A stretch of DNA of 64,000 nt, taken from the NCBI GenBank assembly GCA_021234155.1, contig JAJEKV010000075.1, positions 5,312,805 to 5,376,804 on the forward strand. The letters are read 5' to 3'. The notes beneath the pieces were generated by a model. The model was not told where the DNA came from. It searched no databases and saw only the letters and a program-made list of their open reading frames with translations. This document shows, one piece after another, positions 45,215 through 56,096 of the stretch. This DNA is from Isoetes taiwanensis (Eukaryota; Streptophyta; Lycopodiopsida; Isoetales; Isoetaceae). How positions within the stretch are numbered: the stretch's first letter is position 1; each line of letters opens with the position of its first letter. The translations under genes were made by a program, and so were the position numbers.

Positions 45215-45277
45215 GTCTCACTGCGTTGCTCGGCGGATTTCTAAAATGTAGAAATCGTCCGGCGCGACGTGTGAGAC
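45215..45277 (-). other. hairpin near the second leader ORF (proximal)
   Basis: Outer arms GTCTCAC/GTGAGAC, inner arms TTTCTA/TAGAAA around AAATG. Centre 193 bp from its partner at 45410-45469. Confidence 0.7.
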
Positions 45278-45409
45278 ATGGGTCCTAATTGGGCTAGGAT
45301 TACTCAATTTAGGTGATCTAAGGCTGTAATTCCACTAAACTCATCGAGTTAGGCAGAATTGACCCCTTACTTGGTCGATTTGGAGCTGTTTTGGGCATTT
45401 TTGGGCATG

Positions 45410-45469
45410 GTCTCTGCGTTGCCCACCCGATTTCTAAAATGTAGAAATCTGTCTGGCGGCGTGTGAGAC
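45410..45469 (-). other. hairpin near the second leader ORF (distal)
   Basis: Same architecture: GTCTC...GTGTGAGAC with the inner TTTCTA/TAGAAA stem; outer pairing partly decayed. Confidence 0.65.
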
Positions 45470-45639
45470 ATCGTCTCAATTTTGCTCAAAACTCAATTTA
45501 ATTAAAAGCGAAGGCTAGGGATCGATATCTTGATCTATTTAAAGCGAGGGTTTGACACTTTATTTACACAAAATTTTCTTTATATTAACAAAATTTTTCG
45601 GTTATTTACAAGGTTCAAGGCGTTCTCCCTTGATGTGCA

Positions 45640-46774
45640 CGGCAAGATACATATCTGCCTCATGAGGGTAACCCTCTTGGCGTGCCGTGCAGGCCGTTGA
45701 ATCTTCAAAATGCTTAACTATATGCGCTTGACGCCTCTTGTAAACACAAAGACATCTCGCCGGTCCGCAGCGCGTATGCGTGTTGTATTCTTTGGATGAC
45801 AGCGGACCAAAAGCTGGAACGGCATACAGGAATCGAGTCCGTAACTCTTACGGAAGTGGCGGATCTCCTTGAGTGCCATGTCTTCAGATTTTGTTGTATG
45901 AGGCGGGGTTCGGCCTTTACGGCGATACGCTATGCGAAGGCATCTTACTTGCTTCCATAAGGTGGATGGGATGGATGAGCATCGCTTGCCCCACCAGTAG
46001 TGTGTTGTTAACGAGGGCCCCAGCGTTGAAGAGGGTATGGCGAGTTAACGTAAGGGATGGTTTAGGAGGTGGTCTATGGATTACCAGCGGATGGTGGCCG
46101 GCGGATTCGATCTTGTGAGAATGGGCAATTGGATGCGGGCTATCTTTGCCACTCGTGGGATGCCTCTACTCTTGCAAAGCCCAAGGCGAGCACTATCACG
46201 CCAGATTAATCCCAGCCTTGAGCATGGACCCCATCGGTGCTTGAAAGCACACATCTGCGTGAAGAAACGGAGAGCTATTGCGCCATAAGGGCGGGTTCCC
46301 ATTACCTCAGAATTGAGACATGTCATTTTGGGGGTGAATGGCGGGCACGGGATCCCCGGGGAGGAGAGGATATGTCGGTGTTGTGAGATGCACGTGATAG
46401 AGGATGAGCACCATGCCCTCGGCGGTGCCAAAGATATGCCCATGTCCGAAGCGGTGCACAGCGATCTTAGATGCTCGACACACCGCTACATCGGTTACTT
46501 TCGCATCACCTATGGCGGTAGGGCTGACCGGGAGCTTACATCCTGCAGATTTCGCCGTCGGACTTAATACGGGGCATGGTATTTGAGAGCCCTCTTGTTA
46601 GGGTTTTTCCTCCCAAGTGGGGGGTTTTTCATCCGGTAGTAGGGTTCTCTTGTCTGATTACATTGTTTGTTTTTGGTGTTGGGGTTTTTGGCTTTTTGCA
46701 CGATTGCATGCCGTCTCATAGGCCTCGGCCTCCGTGGGCGTTAAAATAAACTTCCTTCCTTCCTTCCTTCCTTC
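45640..46774 (+). mobile_element. LINE fragment inserted in the element E leader ORF
   Basis: The plus strand encodes degenerate RT C-terminal sequence ending in a cysteine-histidine cluster (ERICRCCEMHVIEDEHHAL, about 46338-46412), with HYLRIET upstream. This is the same domain as the fragments at 14.1-14.7 kb. The 3' end is a CTTCC repeat at 46750-46774, like the LINE ending at 25170. It truncates the H3-tail ORF at its Lys-rich region. The 5' limit is approximate. Confidence 0.7.
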
Positions 46775-47767
46775 CAGCTTCTTCTTCTTGTTCCGCTTCT
46801 TCCCGGTGCTGGGAGGCTTGGGCTTTGGTGGAGGGGGCTTGGCGCTGGCCCTTTCGTCGGTGTCGCCTTCAATCGTTCTCACCGGTGCTCACGGTAATAG
46901 GCATTGTAGGCCTCCCACTTTGCCATATCTGGCGTTGTGCTCCTGATCCTCTTCTGATAGACCTTTAGGGGTCTATCACATATGCTTCCGATTCTTGGTA
47001 GTGGGGTCTTGACCCTATCCACGTCGGAAATGGTGGGGGCTTCGCCCCGGTTGCCGGCCTCCTCGTTTCTTGGGCCGTCCGCTTCTGGGACCTCTTCCTC
47101 TGACCAGGGGCTTTGAAGAGCTTGCCCGTCTGCGTCGCCCGGCGCGTAGTCTCCATCCAGTGTCGGTGGTGGTGGGGGGGTCTCCCCTCGAGATGGCTCG
47201 TTGATGGCGGGGCCCGACAAGCTTCGAGAACCTTTACCGGCTTCCTCTTGCACGCGCTTCACGGCTTTGGCCCTCCTCTTCTTGGGTCCGGTGGCTGTAG
47301 TCCAGATTGGGTCTTCGACCCTTTGTCCTCTGCTCCGTGGCTCTCCTTGGCCGTACTTGTGGGGCCGGCGTGTCGGCCTCTTCTTAGGGGTGAGTTTCTC
47401 TTTGCTCTTCTCTTCCCTGCTCCTCCTGCGGGTGGGTCTCGGCAGGGGTTGTTCTTGGGCTGTTGATGGGTCCGCTGTTCCCTCTGCTCCTCACGTGGGT
47501 TGGCGTCCCCGGTGTTGCTCCTAGCGTTTTCGCTTCCCCCCTCTGCCAGTGCGATTTTGTCGAGGATCGTTCATGGCGTCGGCGGTCGTCCTCAAGAGCT
47601 ACGTGTAATTGGCTCGGTCCGACCACGCTTCCTATTTCGGCGAAGATTCGTCGTTGTGGAGAAGGCGTTCGAAGAATCCTGTGAAAGAGGCGGATCATTT
47701 GTACCGGCTGGAGGATCCGCCGGCTAGGCTTCCTTGCGGTCTGCCCGTCGCGGGCCATCATCTTCAC
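46775..47767 (-). pseudogene. element E H3-tail-like leader ORF (broken)
   Basis: The minus-strand start at 47758 reads MARDGQTARKPSRR (47767 and 47761 are earlier in-frame Mets). Compared with element A, QTARKP is kept while the T3-K4 pair is DG. The next stretch MIRLFHRILRTPSP aligns loosely with element A (LIRQMLRDRL) and with element C (LMAQLLPRTNPSP). After frameshifts come an acidic region and KWEAYNAYYREHR followed by RTIEGD, PPPPKPK and a Lys-rich end (about 46990-46780), as in element A. A LINE removes the C terminus. Not functional in this copy, but it confirms the ORF as a conserved part of the element family. Confidence 0.7.
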
Positions 47768-47860
47768 GGTTCGCGATCGAGCTAAAGCGCGGAAGATCGC
47801 CTTGACAAAGCCACGGCGAAGTTCTAGGGAAGAAACGGGGAAAAATGGGAGGGGTGCAGT

Positions 47861-47870
47861 TCTATTTATA
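47861..47870 (-). promoter_or_regulatory. TATA box of the H3-tail ORF in element E
   Basis: Minus strand TATAAATAGA, identical to that in element A and at nearly the same distance (112 bp) from the ATG. Confidence 0.65.
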
Positions 47871-47945
47871 GGGCCAATTTTAGGTCAACTTTTAAACTAC
47901 CTTTTTGGGTTGTCTAGAGCACCTAAAACACCTAATTAAAGCAAG

Positions 47946-48009
47946 GTCTCACACGTTCGCCCAGCCCGATTCCTAGAATTTAGAAACCCTGTCCGGCGGC
48001 GTGTGAGAC
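47946..48009 (-). other. hairpin upstream of the element E H3-tail ORF (proximal)
   Basis: Outer arms GTCTCACACG/CGTGTGAGAC, inner TTCCTA/TAGAAA around GAATT. The ACG/CGT pairs replace the AGCT/AGCT pairs of element A, so pairing is kept with changed bases. Confidence 0.75.
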
Positions 48010-48136
48010 ATGGTGGGGCCCACTATTAAATTAACATGTAACATGCTAAATCTGCTAATTCTTAGCTTAAATTTAGAATTATCAAGGTATTTTCATTGTA
48101 ATTTACAACTTTTTGGTGTCAAAATTTGAATGTCAA

Positions 48137-48194
48137 GACGTTGCGTTCGCCCGAGATTTCTAGAATGTAGAAATCGTCTGGGCGGTGACGTGAC
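48137..48194 (-). other. hairpin upstream of the element E H3-tail ORF (distal, decayed)
   Basis: The inner TTTCTA/TAGAAA stem and CGCCC/GGGCG arms remain; the outer GTCTC arm is lost. Centre 187 bp from the proximal hairpin. Confidence 0.6.
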
Positions 48195-48382
48195 CACCCT
48201 ACACGGATGTTGGCTCATCAATTTTAGTCTTTTACGTTTCTATTCTTTTTAAGCGTTACTAGCTTAGCATAAACTATAAAATGAGAAAAAAATTTCTCAT
48301 TTTTGAGGTTTGAGGATCCTATCAAGTTAGTGCTCATCGGGAACATGGCGGCTGCTTTGCTCTTGGTCTCCAAGAACATAGC

Positions 48383-48393
48383 TCGATACCCTT
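48383..48393 (-). other. variant primer binding site of element E
   Basis: Minus strand GGGTATCGAGC next to the LTR: the initiator-Met site with the same missing A as element A and a T-to-G change at the first base. Confidence 0.65.
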
Positions 48394-50072
48394 TGTGGCG
48401 TCCCCTACTGCATTATACGGTGCACTCACCATATACAAACAGGAGTTCATCCCCATACCAGCTCCATGCTATCTGGGGCCCTCCACATGACACAACCGCG
48501 GATCGGGTTCAAATTGGGAAGAGTGGAAGGGTCATTGCACCAATCTCCCTCGGGGCCTACCTAGGCTGCGAGGCGTAAACATACATGTCATTAGCACATA
48601 CATCAACATCATATGACCATCAACGAAGGATGGTCCTCCACATATCTGCATAGACAAAGATCAGCACATCACATAGGGAATCCTACCCAAGGCTCGGACT
48701 CAAGGGATGGCCCGACGGCTTGGGTCTCGAGTTCATTGCGCATGCATGTAATTCATGGCAATGGATTTGGCTGGCATATGAACATGGCTTAGGGTTGTCC
48801 ACTCCATCCGCCCCTCATTGCACACTTTGCGGTGAGTGGCGAAAAAGTGTCGGGACTGGCGTAGCCAGCCGGGATGCATAGCCAAGAGGGCTACTCCCGG
48901 GCTCATCTTCCCGATTCAGATGGGGCAGGTAGGGATCACTCCCCTCGAGGAGATCTACATGCTGACTCAAGGTGGCTAGAGGGCCCTTTGCGTGTGTTCG
49001 GTGAACCCAATCGGAAGGTGAACACCACCCACCGTGTGTCGAGCCCATGCCTTGCCCCACGCAGCTGTGGCAAGCCATTGGACCTAGCCACAATGGTTCC
49101 GGTGAGGCCTTACACACCGGAGGAGGAACCGTTCATGAGTCGAGGGACATGAACCTCCTTCTCGGCCGGTCGGCCCCTTCACCCACATCCCGGTGTGGCT
49201 CTTGCGCCACAGGCCGAATCTACGATTGTGCTAGAGAGGCTACTCTAGGAGCATCAACTACAAAGCTTTAGGTCTCTACCCCCTTCCCAATACAAAGGAG
49301 TTCATAGAGATGCATCATCCATATACTTCACAGAGAACTAAAGAACTAGATCTAATCTACAACATAGAGTTAGGTTCTTTAGTTAGAATCTGCTATCTAA
49401 AGATCTAGAGGGCTGCTATGGCCAATCTAATAGGCTAAACCTACTGGTTCTAGGACTAAAATAAGGTTTAGACTATCTAATTGGCCAAATACCTGATCCT
49501 TGAGGGGCTCCTCCTGACCTGAGCTCGACCATCCTGCTGAGACGCTCGAATCAAGGGAAACTAAGGATGTAATTCTCGGCAGAAGTTCGGGATGCGGTTT
49601 TAGGCTGTTGAGGCACCAAAAGCGAGTTCTAAAGCCCTAAAATCGAAAATTGGGCTAGTTAGGGTTTCCTACCCTATATAGACAAGGGGGTTGGCTAGGG
49701 TTTCCAATTATCCCCTTTTGGCATGTGGGATAATTGGAAATGGGCCCACTTGCCTTTAAGGGCTAGGTGGCCAAATGTGCACACATGGAAATGTGTGCCC
49801 ACATTAATGTGTACATTGGAAAATGTGCACATTAATTGCACCTATGGGTGTGGCCCACTTGGCATGAAGTGTCCACTTGTAAATGTGTGCCCCATTAATG
49901 TGTACATTGGAAAATGTGCACATTAATAGTTGCACATATTTCTGGCAAGTTGCCCCCTAGGGCTACTCACCTGGCTACACGCTAGCGTACACGTCAGTTG
50001 GAGTGGCGTGTACGCGTGACGAGGGCGATGACGGTGATCGTCCCCGGGCGTATCTTGTGTTGGAACGTCACA
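48394..50072 (-). repeat. element E 5' LTR
   Basis: Partner of 35962-37640, with the same total length and many small compensating indels. It starts on the plus strand with a decayed TGTGGCG instead of TGTGACG. Confidence 0.9.
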
Positions 50073-50077
50073 GTGGG

Positions 50078-50360
50078 TGTCGTGGAGGATCAACTTTCTT
50101 ACTCCAGATGATTCCGGCACGCACAACTTGTTCTTATGGTATAGGAGGTTACCTTCCTTTTTAAAGTTTTTGAAGGTTTCCCTCTCCTTGTCCGTTCTCG
50201 CTTCCTTGGACAAGTTTGACCTCCTTCTCTTACTCCTTCTCTTGTCTTTCCCCGACTTTCGGGGTGTCGTTTGTGGCCCGGATGATGCTTGGGCTGCTAG
50301 TAGGGCCTTTATCTGGTCCAGGTCTGTTCGCATCTGCGACAACTCTTCTTCTGGTGTCAT
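50078..50360 (-). pseudogene. element D gag start fused to integrase N-region by deletion
   Basis: The minus-strand frame begins MTPEEELSQMRTDLDQIKAL with KDKRRSKRRRS (gag start, as in element E near 43.13 kb). It runs straight into EARTDKERETFKNFKKEGNL and LRKLILHDTH-type integrase sequence. Protease, RT and RNase H are missing, so an internal deletion made an in-frame gag-integrase join near 50205. Element E then inserted at 50077. Confidence 0.65.
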
Positions 50361-50599
50361 GGGGCCATATCCCTCGAAGAGGTTCCTTTGAAGGGGTTGC
50401 CTATCGGAGTTTCTTCATCTCTGTGGGCCCTCTGTTTTTGCTCGTGACTGTTCGTTGTTTCCTTTCTCGCATACACAATTGGTCATGGTTGTATGGTTAG
50501 TTTTGTTTGTTCTGTTGCATTATATGTGTTGGTATAGTTGCGGAACAAAATATATCAACAAAACATTTAAAAATGCAAAAGAAGTTATATTCATATTAT

Positions 50600-51812
50600 A
50601 TAATCTGTTTACTACAAAAGACTTCCGGTATCAAGATTCCTAACTATTCTTGATAACGCTAGGTAGGGATGGATTATCCTCTAGGAACTTCTTCACTTGG
50701 GCATTTCCCCTTTGAATGACCCAAGTTCCTAAGGGACGTTATTTGAAGATCCCCACGCAAGGCTCTCGCCAAATCTTCTACTCTGCTTTCGGAGGTATAG
50801 GGTCATGGTAGTCTTTGCTAGCCTTCCACGCCGCCGTAAGGTATGGCGAAGTCAAAAACATCGAGTGCTACGCTCTCTTCACCGGGATGGCATACTTTCG
50901 GTGTTGAGGGGTAGCCGAGCATGCCGGCCAAAGCCTGAGAGCGCAATTAGCATCGATACTCCTTCCTCGCCCCTGGGGGTGAACTTGCGGTGAATTACCG
51001 CTATTCTTCCATCCAGCGGGGAGGGAAGGTAATACCACCGCGACACACTGGATTGCGTGGCGATCGTCCTCGCCTGCTTTCGGCCTCGGTTACGGCATTG
51101 CCGCGCATAGTCATCAACATCCATCCGCGGGTAAGCTCCCCTGTAGTCTCGATTCTTTGAAGCTCTCACGAGGTCGAACTTCGCCTCTTCTCTCAGGAGG
51201 TGTTGCCCAGGCGAACTTGCGTTAAAATGTTGGAGGTCGCGTGGCGGATCCCCATAACATTCTCCTCAGAGCGAGGAACTCTTCCTCCGTCGGTAGTTGG
51301 TTTTGCGGTCCCCCTGCCTCCATAATCACCGATGTTGTTGTAGGCTTGGATGTCGGAGGTCGACTCTCCGTGTAAGTGTCGGCTTCCCTTACTTGGAGTG
51401 GGAAGTCGGAGGCTCGGACGATGAAGTCGCCCAGTCCGTTCTTCGAGTTGGTGCAGCAACTCTTCAGTCGATACTCCCTTTCCCTCGCAGACTCAGGGGA
51501 GGTTTTGGATGTCGCTTAGGAGCAAGAATTCTTCGCCCTCGACAATGATGGGGGCTAGGCTTGTAATACCTAGCCCAAAGGGTGGCGCGATTCTAAGAGT
51601 TTTGCCGGGCTTCTTTCGGGTCTTGCCACTCTTGTTACGCTTTGTCGCCGCTCTTCCTTCCGGGTCGAGCTCGGCGTAGTCTTCCTCCTCTTCCCGACTC
51701 CTCTTCTTCTTTTTCCTTCCCCGCTCCCCGCTCGCTGGCGTAAGGAGCTGTTGTTCTGCTGTTGTGGCTAATGGGTCCACGTCCATGGGGGGAATGGAGG
51801 TTTCTCCCACGG
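50600..51812 (-). pseudogene. element D second leader ORF (unrecognised, broken)
   Basis: The minus strand from 51810 reads MGETSIPPMDVDPLATTAEQ, a strongly basic-acidic stretch (RKKKKRSREEEEDY), KTLRIAPPFGLGITSLAPII and later RIAVIHRKFTPRGEEGV. It is homologous to 43470-44915 of element E. It ends abruptly at about 51812, where unrelated sequence begins, so element D lacks its 5' LTR and first leader ORF. Confidence 0.55.
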
Positions 51813-51839
51813 TGTACAGTTGCCAAAAAATTTATTTTA

Positions 51840-52758
51840 TACCCCTGCAGACGTTGGCCATTGGAGATGAAGGTAGTTTGAGGTGACGTTGGCCATGTCA
51901 AGAAACCTACAGGACCTGGAGGTTTCAAGAAGGAACCTGGTGGCGGCGTCGGTTGAACCTCCAGGTCCCGTATCTTACTACATACATTATATTGTCTAGT
52001 GAAATATAACTTAAATTTAGCATACTCCTACTTTCAAAAGTTTTGTTGATCTATGGAATGTTCTTGGGATCCCAAAGGTCCCTTTGCATTGATATCTTTT
52101 CACTTCCAAATTAAAATTTTTTACTCATTTATAGATGTCCATTAGGTTAAAGTTGTTTATGGTGACGTGGCCTATAATGCCACCCACCAATTTGAGGACC
52201 ATTATCCTTTTCCATGTTTTCTAATAACCTAACATTAATTTGCATGCATAAAGAAGAAGAACTACCAATAACGTCAACACAAGCATTGGGAATTGCTAGA
52301 ACATGTATATCTATTGTTTAATTTTGGATTTTCCGGTCTGGAGGAAAAGTTTTTGGAATTTTTCTTAAGTGATTTCCCTAAGGCTACTGCCGGAAAAAAA
52401 AAACATGATCTTCCAAAAATCGAAAAAATTTCTTTTTTCTTTTTCAATCTTGAACAAGCAGATCATTGCATTATCCGTTTTGGATTTCTATCTCGGCCTA
52501 TCCTCGGCATGCTTGCCACGATTGCTCAAACCACATGGCACTTACATTCCTCTCTATCTCCCTGGTTCATCCTCTATCTTCTTGCTCAACGCATTTCTAC
52601 CTTCTTAGCTTTCGGAGGAGCCCATTTCTGGGTCGTTTTGGTTTCCAAATCAGCCTTATCGACCAGCAAGTTCTTCATGCGTTTGAGCTTTTAGAGGGCT
52701 TTAACATCCTTTGTTAACCTGTGGTTTGGCATTCTAGAGATCGGTGGTGGAATTCATT
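51840..52758. other. unassigned stretch right of element D
   Basis: A short direct repeat lies near 51848-51905 (GACGTTGGCCAT). Reading frames at 52.3-52.7 kb match no family. No gene called. Confidence 0.5.
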
Positions 52759-52766
52759 CTTTGTGG

Positions 52767-53649
52767 CAGTGTTGTTTACGTACCCGTATTTTACAATCAC
52801 GTACGTCCCGTACCTTCCTCACAGTACTAAAGGTACTATACCTATAAGTTGACAGGTCAAATTGAGCTCTTGTTTTATTAATACTGTATTTAACGTATTA
52901 ATACGTACAATACGTATGATATGTACTTAAAAAAAAAAAGCGTCCAAATGACACTAGATCAATAGAATTGGTAAAATTATACATTAGGAAAAATACATTA
53001 TTATATTATATATTATAGAATAAGAGTAAAAAACACATTAGGAGACTTTAGACATTAGGGAAATTATGGAATTGTAGTTTAAAAAAAAATAAATCTTTCT
53101 GCAAATAAAAACCCAAAACCTCTGCGTTTTGCCCTCTTTTTGCTTATCTTAGCTGCCGAATCAGAATGGACATGGAGATGCAGACCCACCTTTCTCCTTG
53201 TTTTGACATGGCAGGAGGAAGATCTTCGCCTTAATACTTCAATAGCTTGCATTCATGCCAGGAAAGAAATACAGAGGTTAGTGGTAGTTAATAGCTCTGG
53301 ATGTAACAAATGAGCAACAATTACTTAAATTTATTTGTCTGTGTGTGAGATTGCAAACTAAACTATCTCACTCTTAAATAGATATATTTTGGATTGAAAA
53401 CTTTGAGTAATATATTTTGGTTCATTATTTAAAACTTGAAGTTCTTCATACTAGTTGTTATTGCAAGTATTTCAACTGCAATACAAGAAATAATAGTTCT
53501 AAAAAATTACAAGAAGTATTTAACGTACTTAACAAGAAGTATTTTACGTATTTAATAAGTATTTTATAATTCCAAAAAACGTATTTAAAGTACTTTTTAA
53601 CTGAGAGGTATGCATACAGTATTAATACGTTAAATACCTGACAACACTG
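52767..53649. mobile_element. non-autonomous hAT transposon (883 bp)
   Basis: Ends CAGTGTTGT and ACAACACTG (perfect 9-bp inverted ends) between exact 8-bp direct repeats CTTTGTGG (52759-52766 and 53650-53657). The interior is rich in ACGTATT/AATACGT motifs near both ends, as in hAT subterminal regions. No transposase. Confidence 0.92.
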
Positions 53650-53657
53650 CTTTGTGG

Positions 53658-54447
53658 CGAGAAAATTCTTGATATTTTGAGGTACATATAATTTAGTACT
53701 GAGGACATCTATCAGGAGGTTTGTGCATATAATAACAGACAACCCGTACTAAAAGTAGAGAGAAAATTCATTTGATCTGATCGATGGCATTATTGGATTG
53801 CTTCCAAGAAGTGTAAACCCATTTATTCAGCATCCTGTAAGAGTGGAATCAGAAATAGCCAGTCTGAGTTGGGACTCTTATGCTCTATTGTAGAATCAAG
53901 AATCCATGGTTGTTTTATGTCATGTAATTGCTTCTAGGTTTTCAAATGTTGTGGTTGCACAATTCGTGGATGATCCTGGAAGGCAGTTGTCTCTTTATCT
54001 TCAAGTGCGTCTATTGTCCGCCTCTCAAAAATTGCTCTGCTCGGATTTGTAGAAGTAGATTTGTGCCTTAATTTTGATTACAAGAGGTTGAAGAAGCTGA
54101 CAAATAGATCCAAGCAAGAGATCAATCTTTATACACTACTAGGAGTAGTAGAGATGTTGTTTATTGTTCTGTTAAAGGTCAGTTTTAGCTAAATTGATCC
54201 CTGTACTGTCTATCTCTTTAATCTGGTGTATGCAATTTGATTCTCATACAAAGTGCTATGATCTTTACGAATATGGCTTCTAAATGGAGATCTTTTATGT
54301 CATAAAGGGTATGCCTACTTTATACATTCGTGCTTTATGCCTTCTTTATAAGTTTGTGCTTTCTTTATACATTTGTTGCTACTGTTTTGCAACTGCAATA
54401 TATTACTTGGCTCCATAAGTAGAATAATGTAATGGTCATTGTGGATT
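53658..54447. other. unassigned stretch between hAT and LINE
   Basis: Less repetitive than most of the window, and the hAT and LINE on either side interrupt the same segment. Short frames near 53970-54110 could be exon-like, but I cannot name a gene. Confidence 0.4.
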
Positions 54448-54463
54448 GAAATGCATTAGGTTT
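54448..54463. repeat. LINE target-site duplication, left
   Basis: GAAATGCATTAGGTTT, repeated exactly at 60867-60882. Confidence 0.95.
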
Positions 54464-54752
54464 AGATCGGGGCGGACGCTGAGCGCTAGCGCAACCCTGG
54501 TCATGTTTAACCCTAACTAGGGTTCGATCGCGATCAGGCTCGAAAACCGAGGTAAGCAGGTAAGGTAATCTACATTTCATCTTTAGATCTTGGATTTCTT
54601 GGGTCCCATCACGTCCCTGGAAAGGCATCTTCATCTCTGCAAAATTCTCTTATATCCTATCTGCTATTCGCCCACTTTACCCTTTTCTGACTTCCAATCA
54701 TCTCATATCCTCTCCTCACGGCTTTTGAGACACCCTGCAACTTTCTGTTACC

Positions 54753-56096
54753 ATGGACCCACCGGATCTAGCGGACGGATTATCTCCCCCGATGCACACC
54801 ATCTTAAATACCTTCTGCTCACTAAATTCTGATGAACAAAAAGAAATCCTAGCCCAACAACAGCTGCTGCTTCAAGGAGACCTAGCTTCGATTCAATTTG
54901 GTGAATTCACTACCTTCATCCCAACGACGATGGCGCCAAAGAATGCTCTTCCATCTTCCTTCCCGGATAGACCTTTCTGGGATTGTTATGCTCCTCTGAA
55001 CGAGAATTCGAGCAACACCTTCATACGGAGATCTCAACCTTTCAAGGAAGATAATGCCATAAAACAAGACATTCTGACCATGAAGAAACATAATCCACCG
55101 ACATACCGTCATTCCAGAGGTATTGAATTGAATCCTGAGCTCTATCATTCAAGATTTGAATTTCTCTCTTCGCATGCTGTCATTTGCTGGGCCGAAAAAG
55201 AAGGTATTGTTTTAGGGAATGTGTCCAAACAAATCTGTGCATTATCTAAATCGATCCAAATCTCTGCTATCTATTGGACTCGGTTTCCATACTTCATGAT
55301 TGAATTCTGCTCGGATCAAGCAGCAGAACATATTTTAAAGATGGGTCATCTCACTCATCTTGGCTTTAGAATCAAATTCCAGAAATGGACTTACCAGTTC
55401 AACCCTCTAAGGCCAACAACTCTTATGCACACTGCATATGTGCACTTGCATGATTTAAATCCAGTCTTCTGGGAACCTCAGTGCTTAAAAACCATATTTT
55501 CTCCAGTTGGCTCCTTCATATCATCAGAACGCAGACCTGACAGGCCTCCCATTGTATTTATACAATTGGACCTTCTCAAACCTATCCCGCTTGAATTGAC
55601 TTTCCAGGATATGTTTGGGACTGACCAATCCTTGCTCTTAAGGTGGAATGGGTTGCCTCCTGTTTGTCTGATCTGCAGGAAACGTTTACATGGAGCAAGA
55701 AAGTGCTCCCCAGTATCTACTCAACAAATTAATGTGGAGCAAGCCCCAATTGTAGAACACGCCACTGCGCACCATCGAGGCAATCTTAATGGTAGCGCCA
55801 GAAGAATTCGAAGGAGACAAATCATTAGGGAGAAAATTGCCTTAGCCAATAAGGAACTGGATGAAACTCTCAAGTCCCATGAACGGGTCTCTCATTCTGT
55901 CAGAAGTAGTGTGAAGGTTTTAAACAAAGGGGTTATCACCAAAGGCGTCACATTCAACCCCTCGACCATGGTTAAAACCTTTGATAAGCACAAACCTCCA
56001 GAACAGGTTCAATTTGACAAGGTCACAGTAATTGTAGATGAGGAGGTTGGAACTCAAGACGAGGTTTATTTCTCCTGCCAATCTCCCACTACATGA
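54753..56096 (+). CDS. LINE ORF1, DUF4283-like nucleic-acid-binding protein
   Basis: 447 residues from ATG 54753 (context ACCATGG). Residues about 130-270 (VICWAEKEGIVLGNVSKQ ... AYVHLHDLNPVFWE ... FSPVGSFIS) follow the DUF4283 RNA-binding pattern of plant LINE ORF1 proteins. A CCHC knuckle CLICRKRLHGARKC (C-x2-C-x4-H-x4-C) lies at about 304-317. ORF1 coats the LINE RNA. The frame ends at 56096; comparable proteins continue, and the missing part is found in another frame downstream. Confidence 0.85.
   Translation: MDPPDLADGLSPPMHTILNTFCSLNSDEQKEILAQQQLLLQGDLASIQFGEFTTFIPTTMAPKNALPSSFPDRPFWDCYAPLNENSSNTFIRRSQPFKEDNAIKQDILTMKKHNPPTYRHSRGIELNPELYHSRFEFLSSHAVICWAEKEGIVLGNVSKQICALSKSIQISAIYWTRFPYFMIEFCSDQAAEHILKMGHLTHLGFRIKFQKWTYQFNPLRPTTLMHTAYVHLHDLNPVFWEPQCLKTIFSPVGSFISSERRPDRPPIVFIQLDLLKPIPLELTFQDMFGTDQSLLLRWNGLPPVCLICRKRLHGARKCSPVSTQQINVEQAPIVEHATAHHRGNLNGSARRIRRRQIIREKIALANKELDETLKSHERVSHSVRSSVKVLNKGVITKGVTFNPSTMVKTFDKHKPPEQVQFDKVTVIVDEEVGTQDEVYFSCQSPTT

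Larger units (their letters stand above)
35962..50072 (-). mobile_element. element E: 14.1-kb chromovirus (Ty3/gypsy) with two extra leader ORFs
   Basis: LTRs 35962-37640 and 48394-50072 (both 1679 bp) are flanked by an exact 5-bp target duplication GTGGG (35957-35961 and 50073-50077). The host sequence rejoins as element D. Order on the minus strand: LTR, primer site, hairpin pair, TATA, H3-tail ORF (with a LINE inserted), hairpin pair, TATA, second leader ORF, gag, PR-RT-RNase H, integrase, chromodomain, polypurine tract, LTR. All frames are broken. Confidence 0.88.

Noticed and set aside
46658-46774. C-terminal extension of the element E leader ORF (EGRKEGRKFILTPTEAEAYE)
   Set aside because: It is the antisense reading of a LINE 3' end and its CTTCC tail, not native coding sequence.
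53190-54200. Host gene exons
   Set aside because: Some frames look protein-like but no family, start or splice pattern could be supported.
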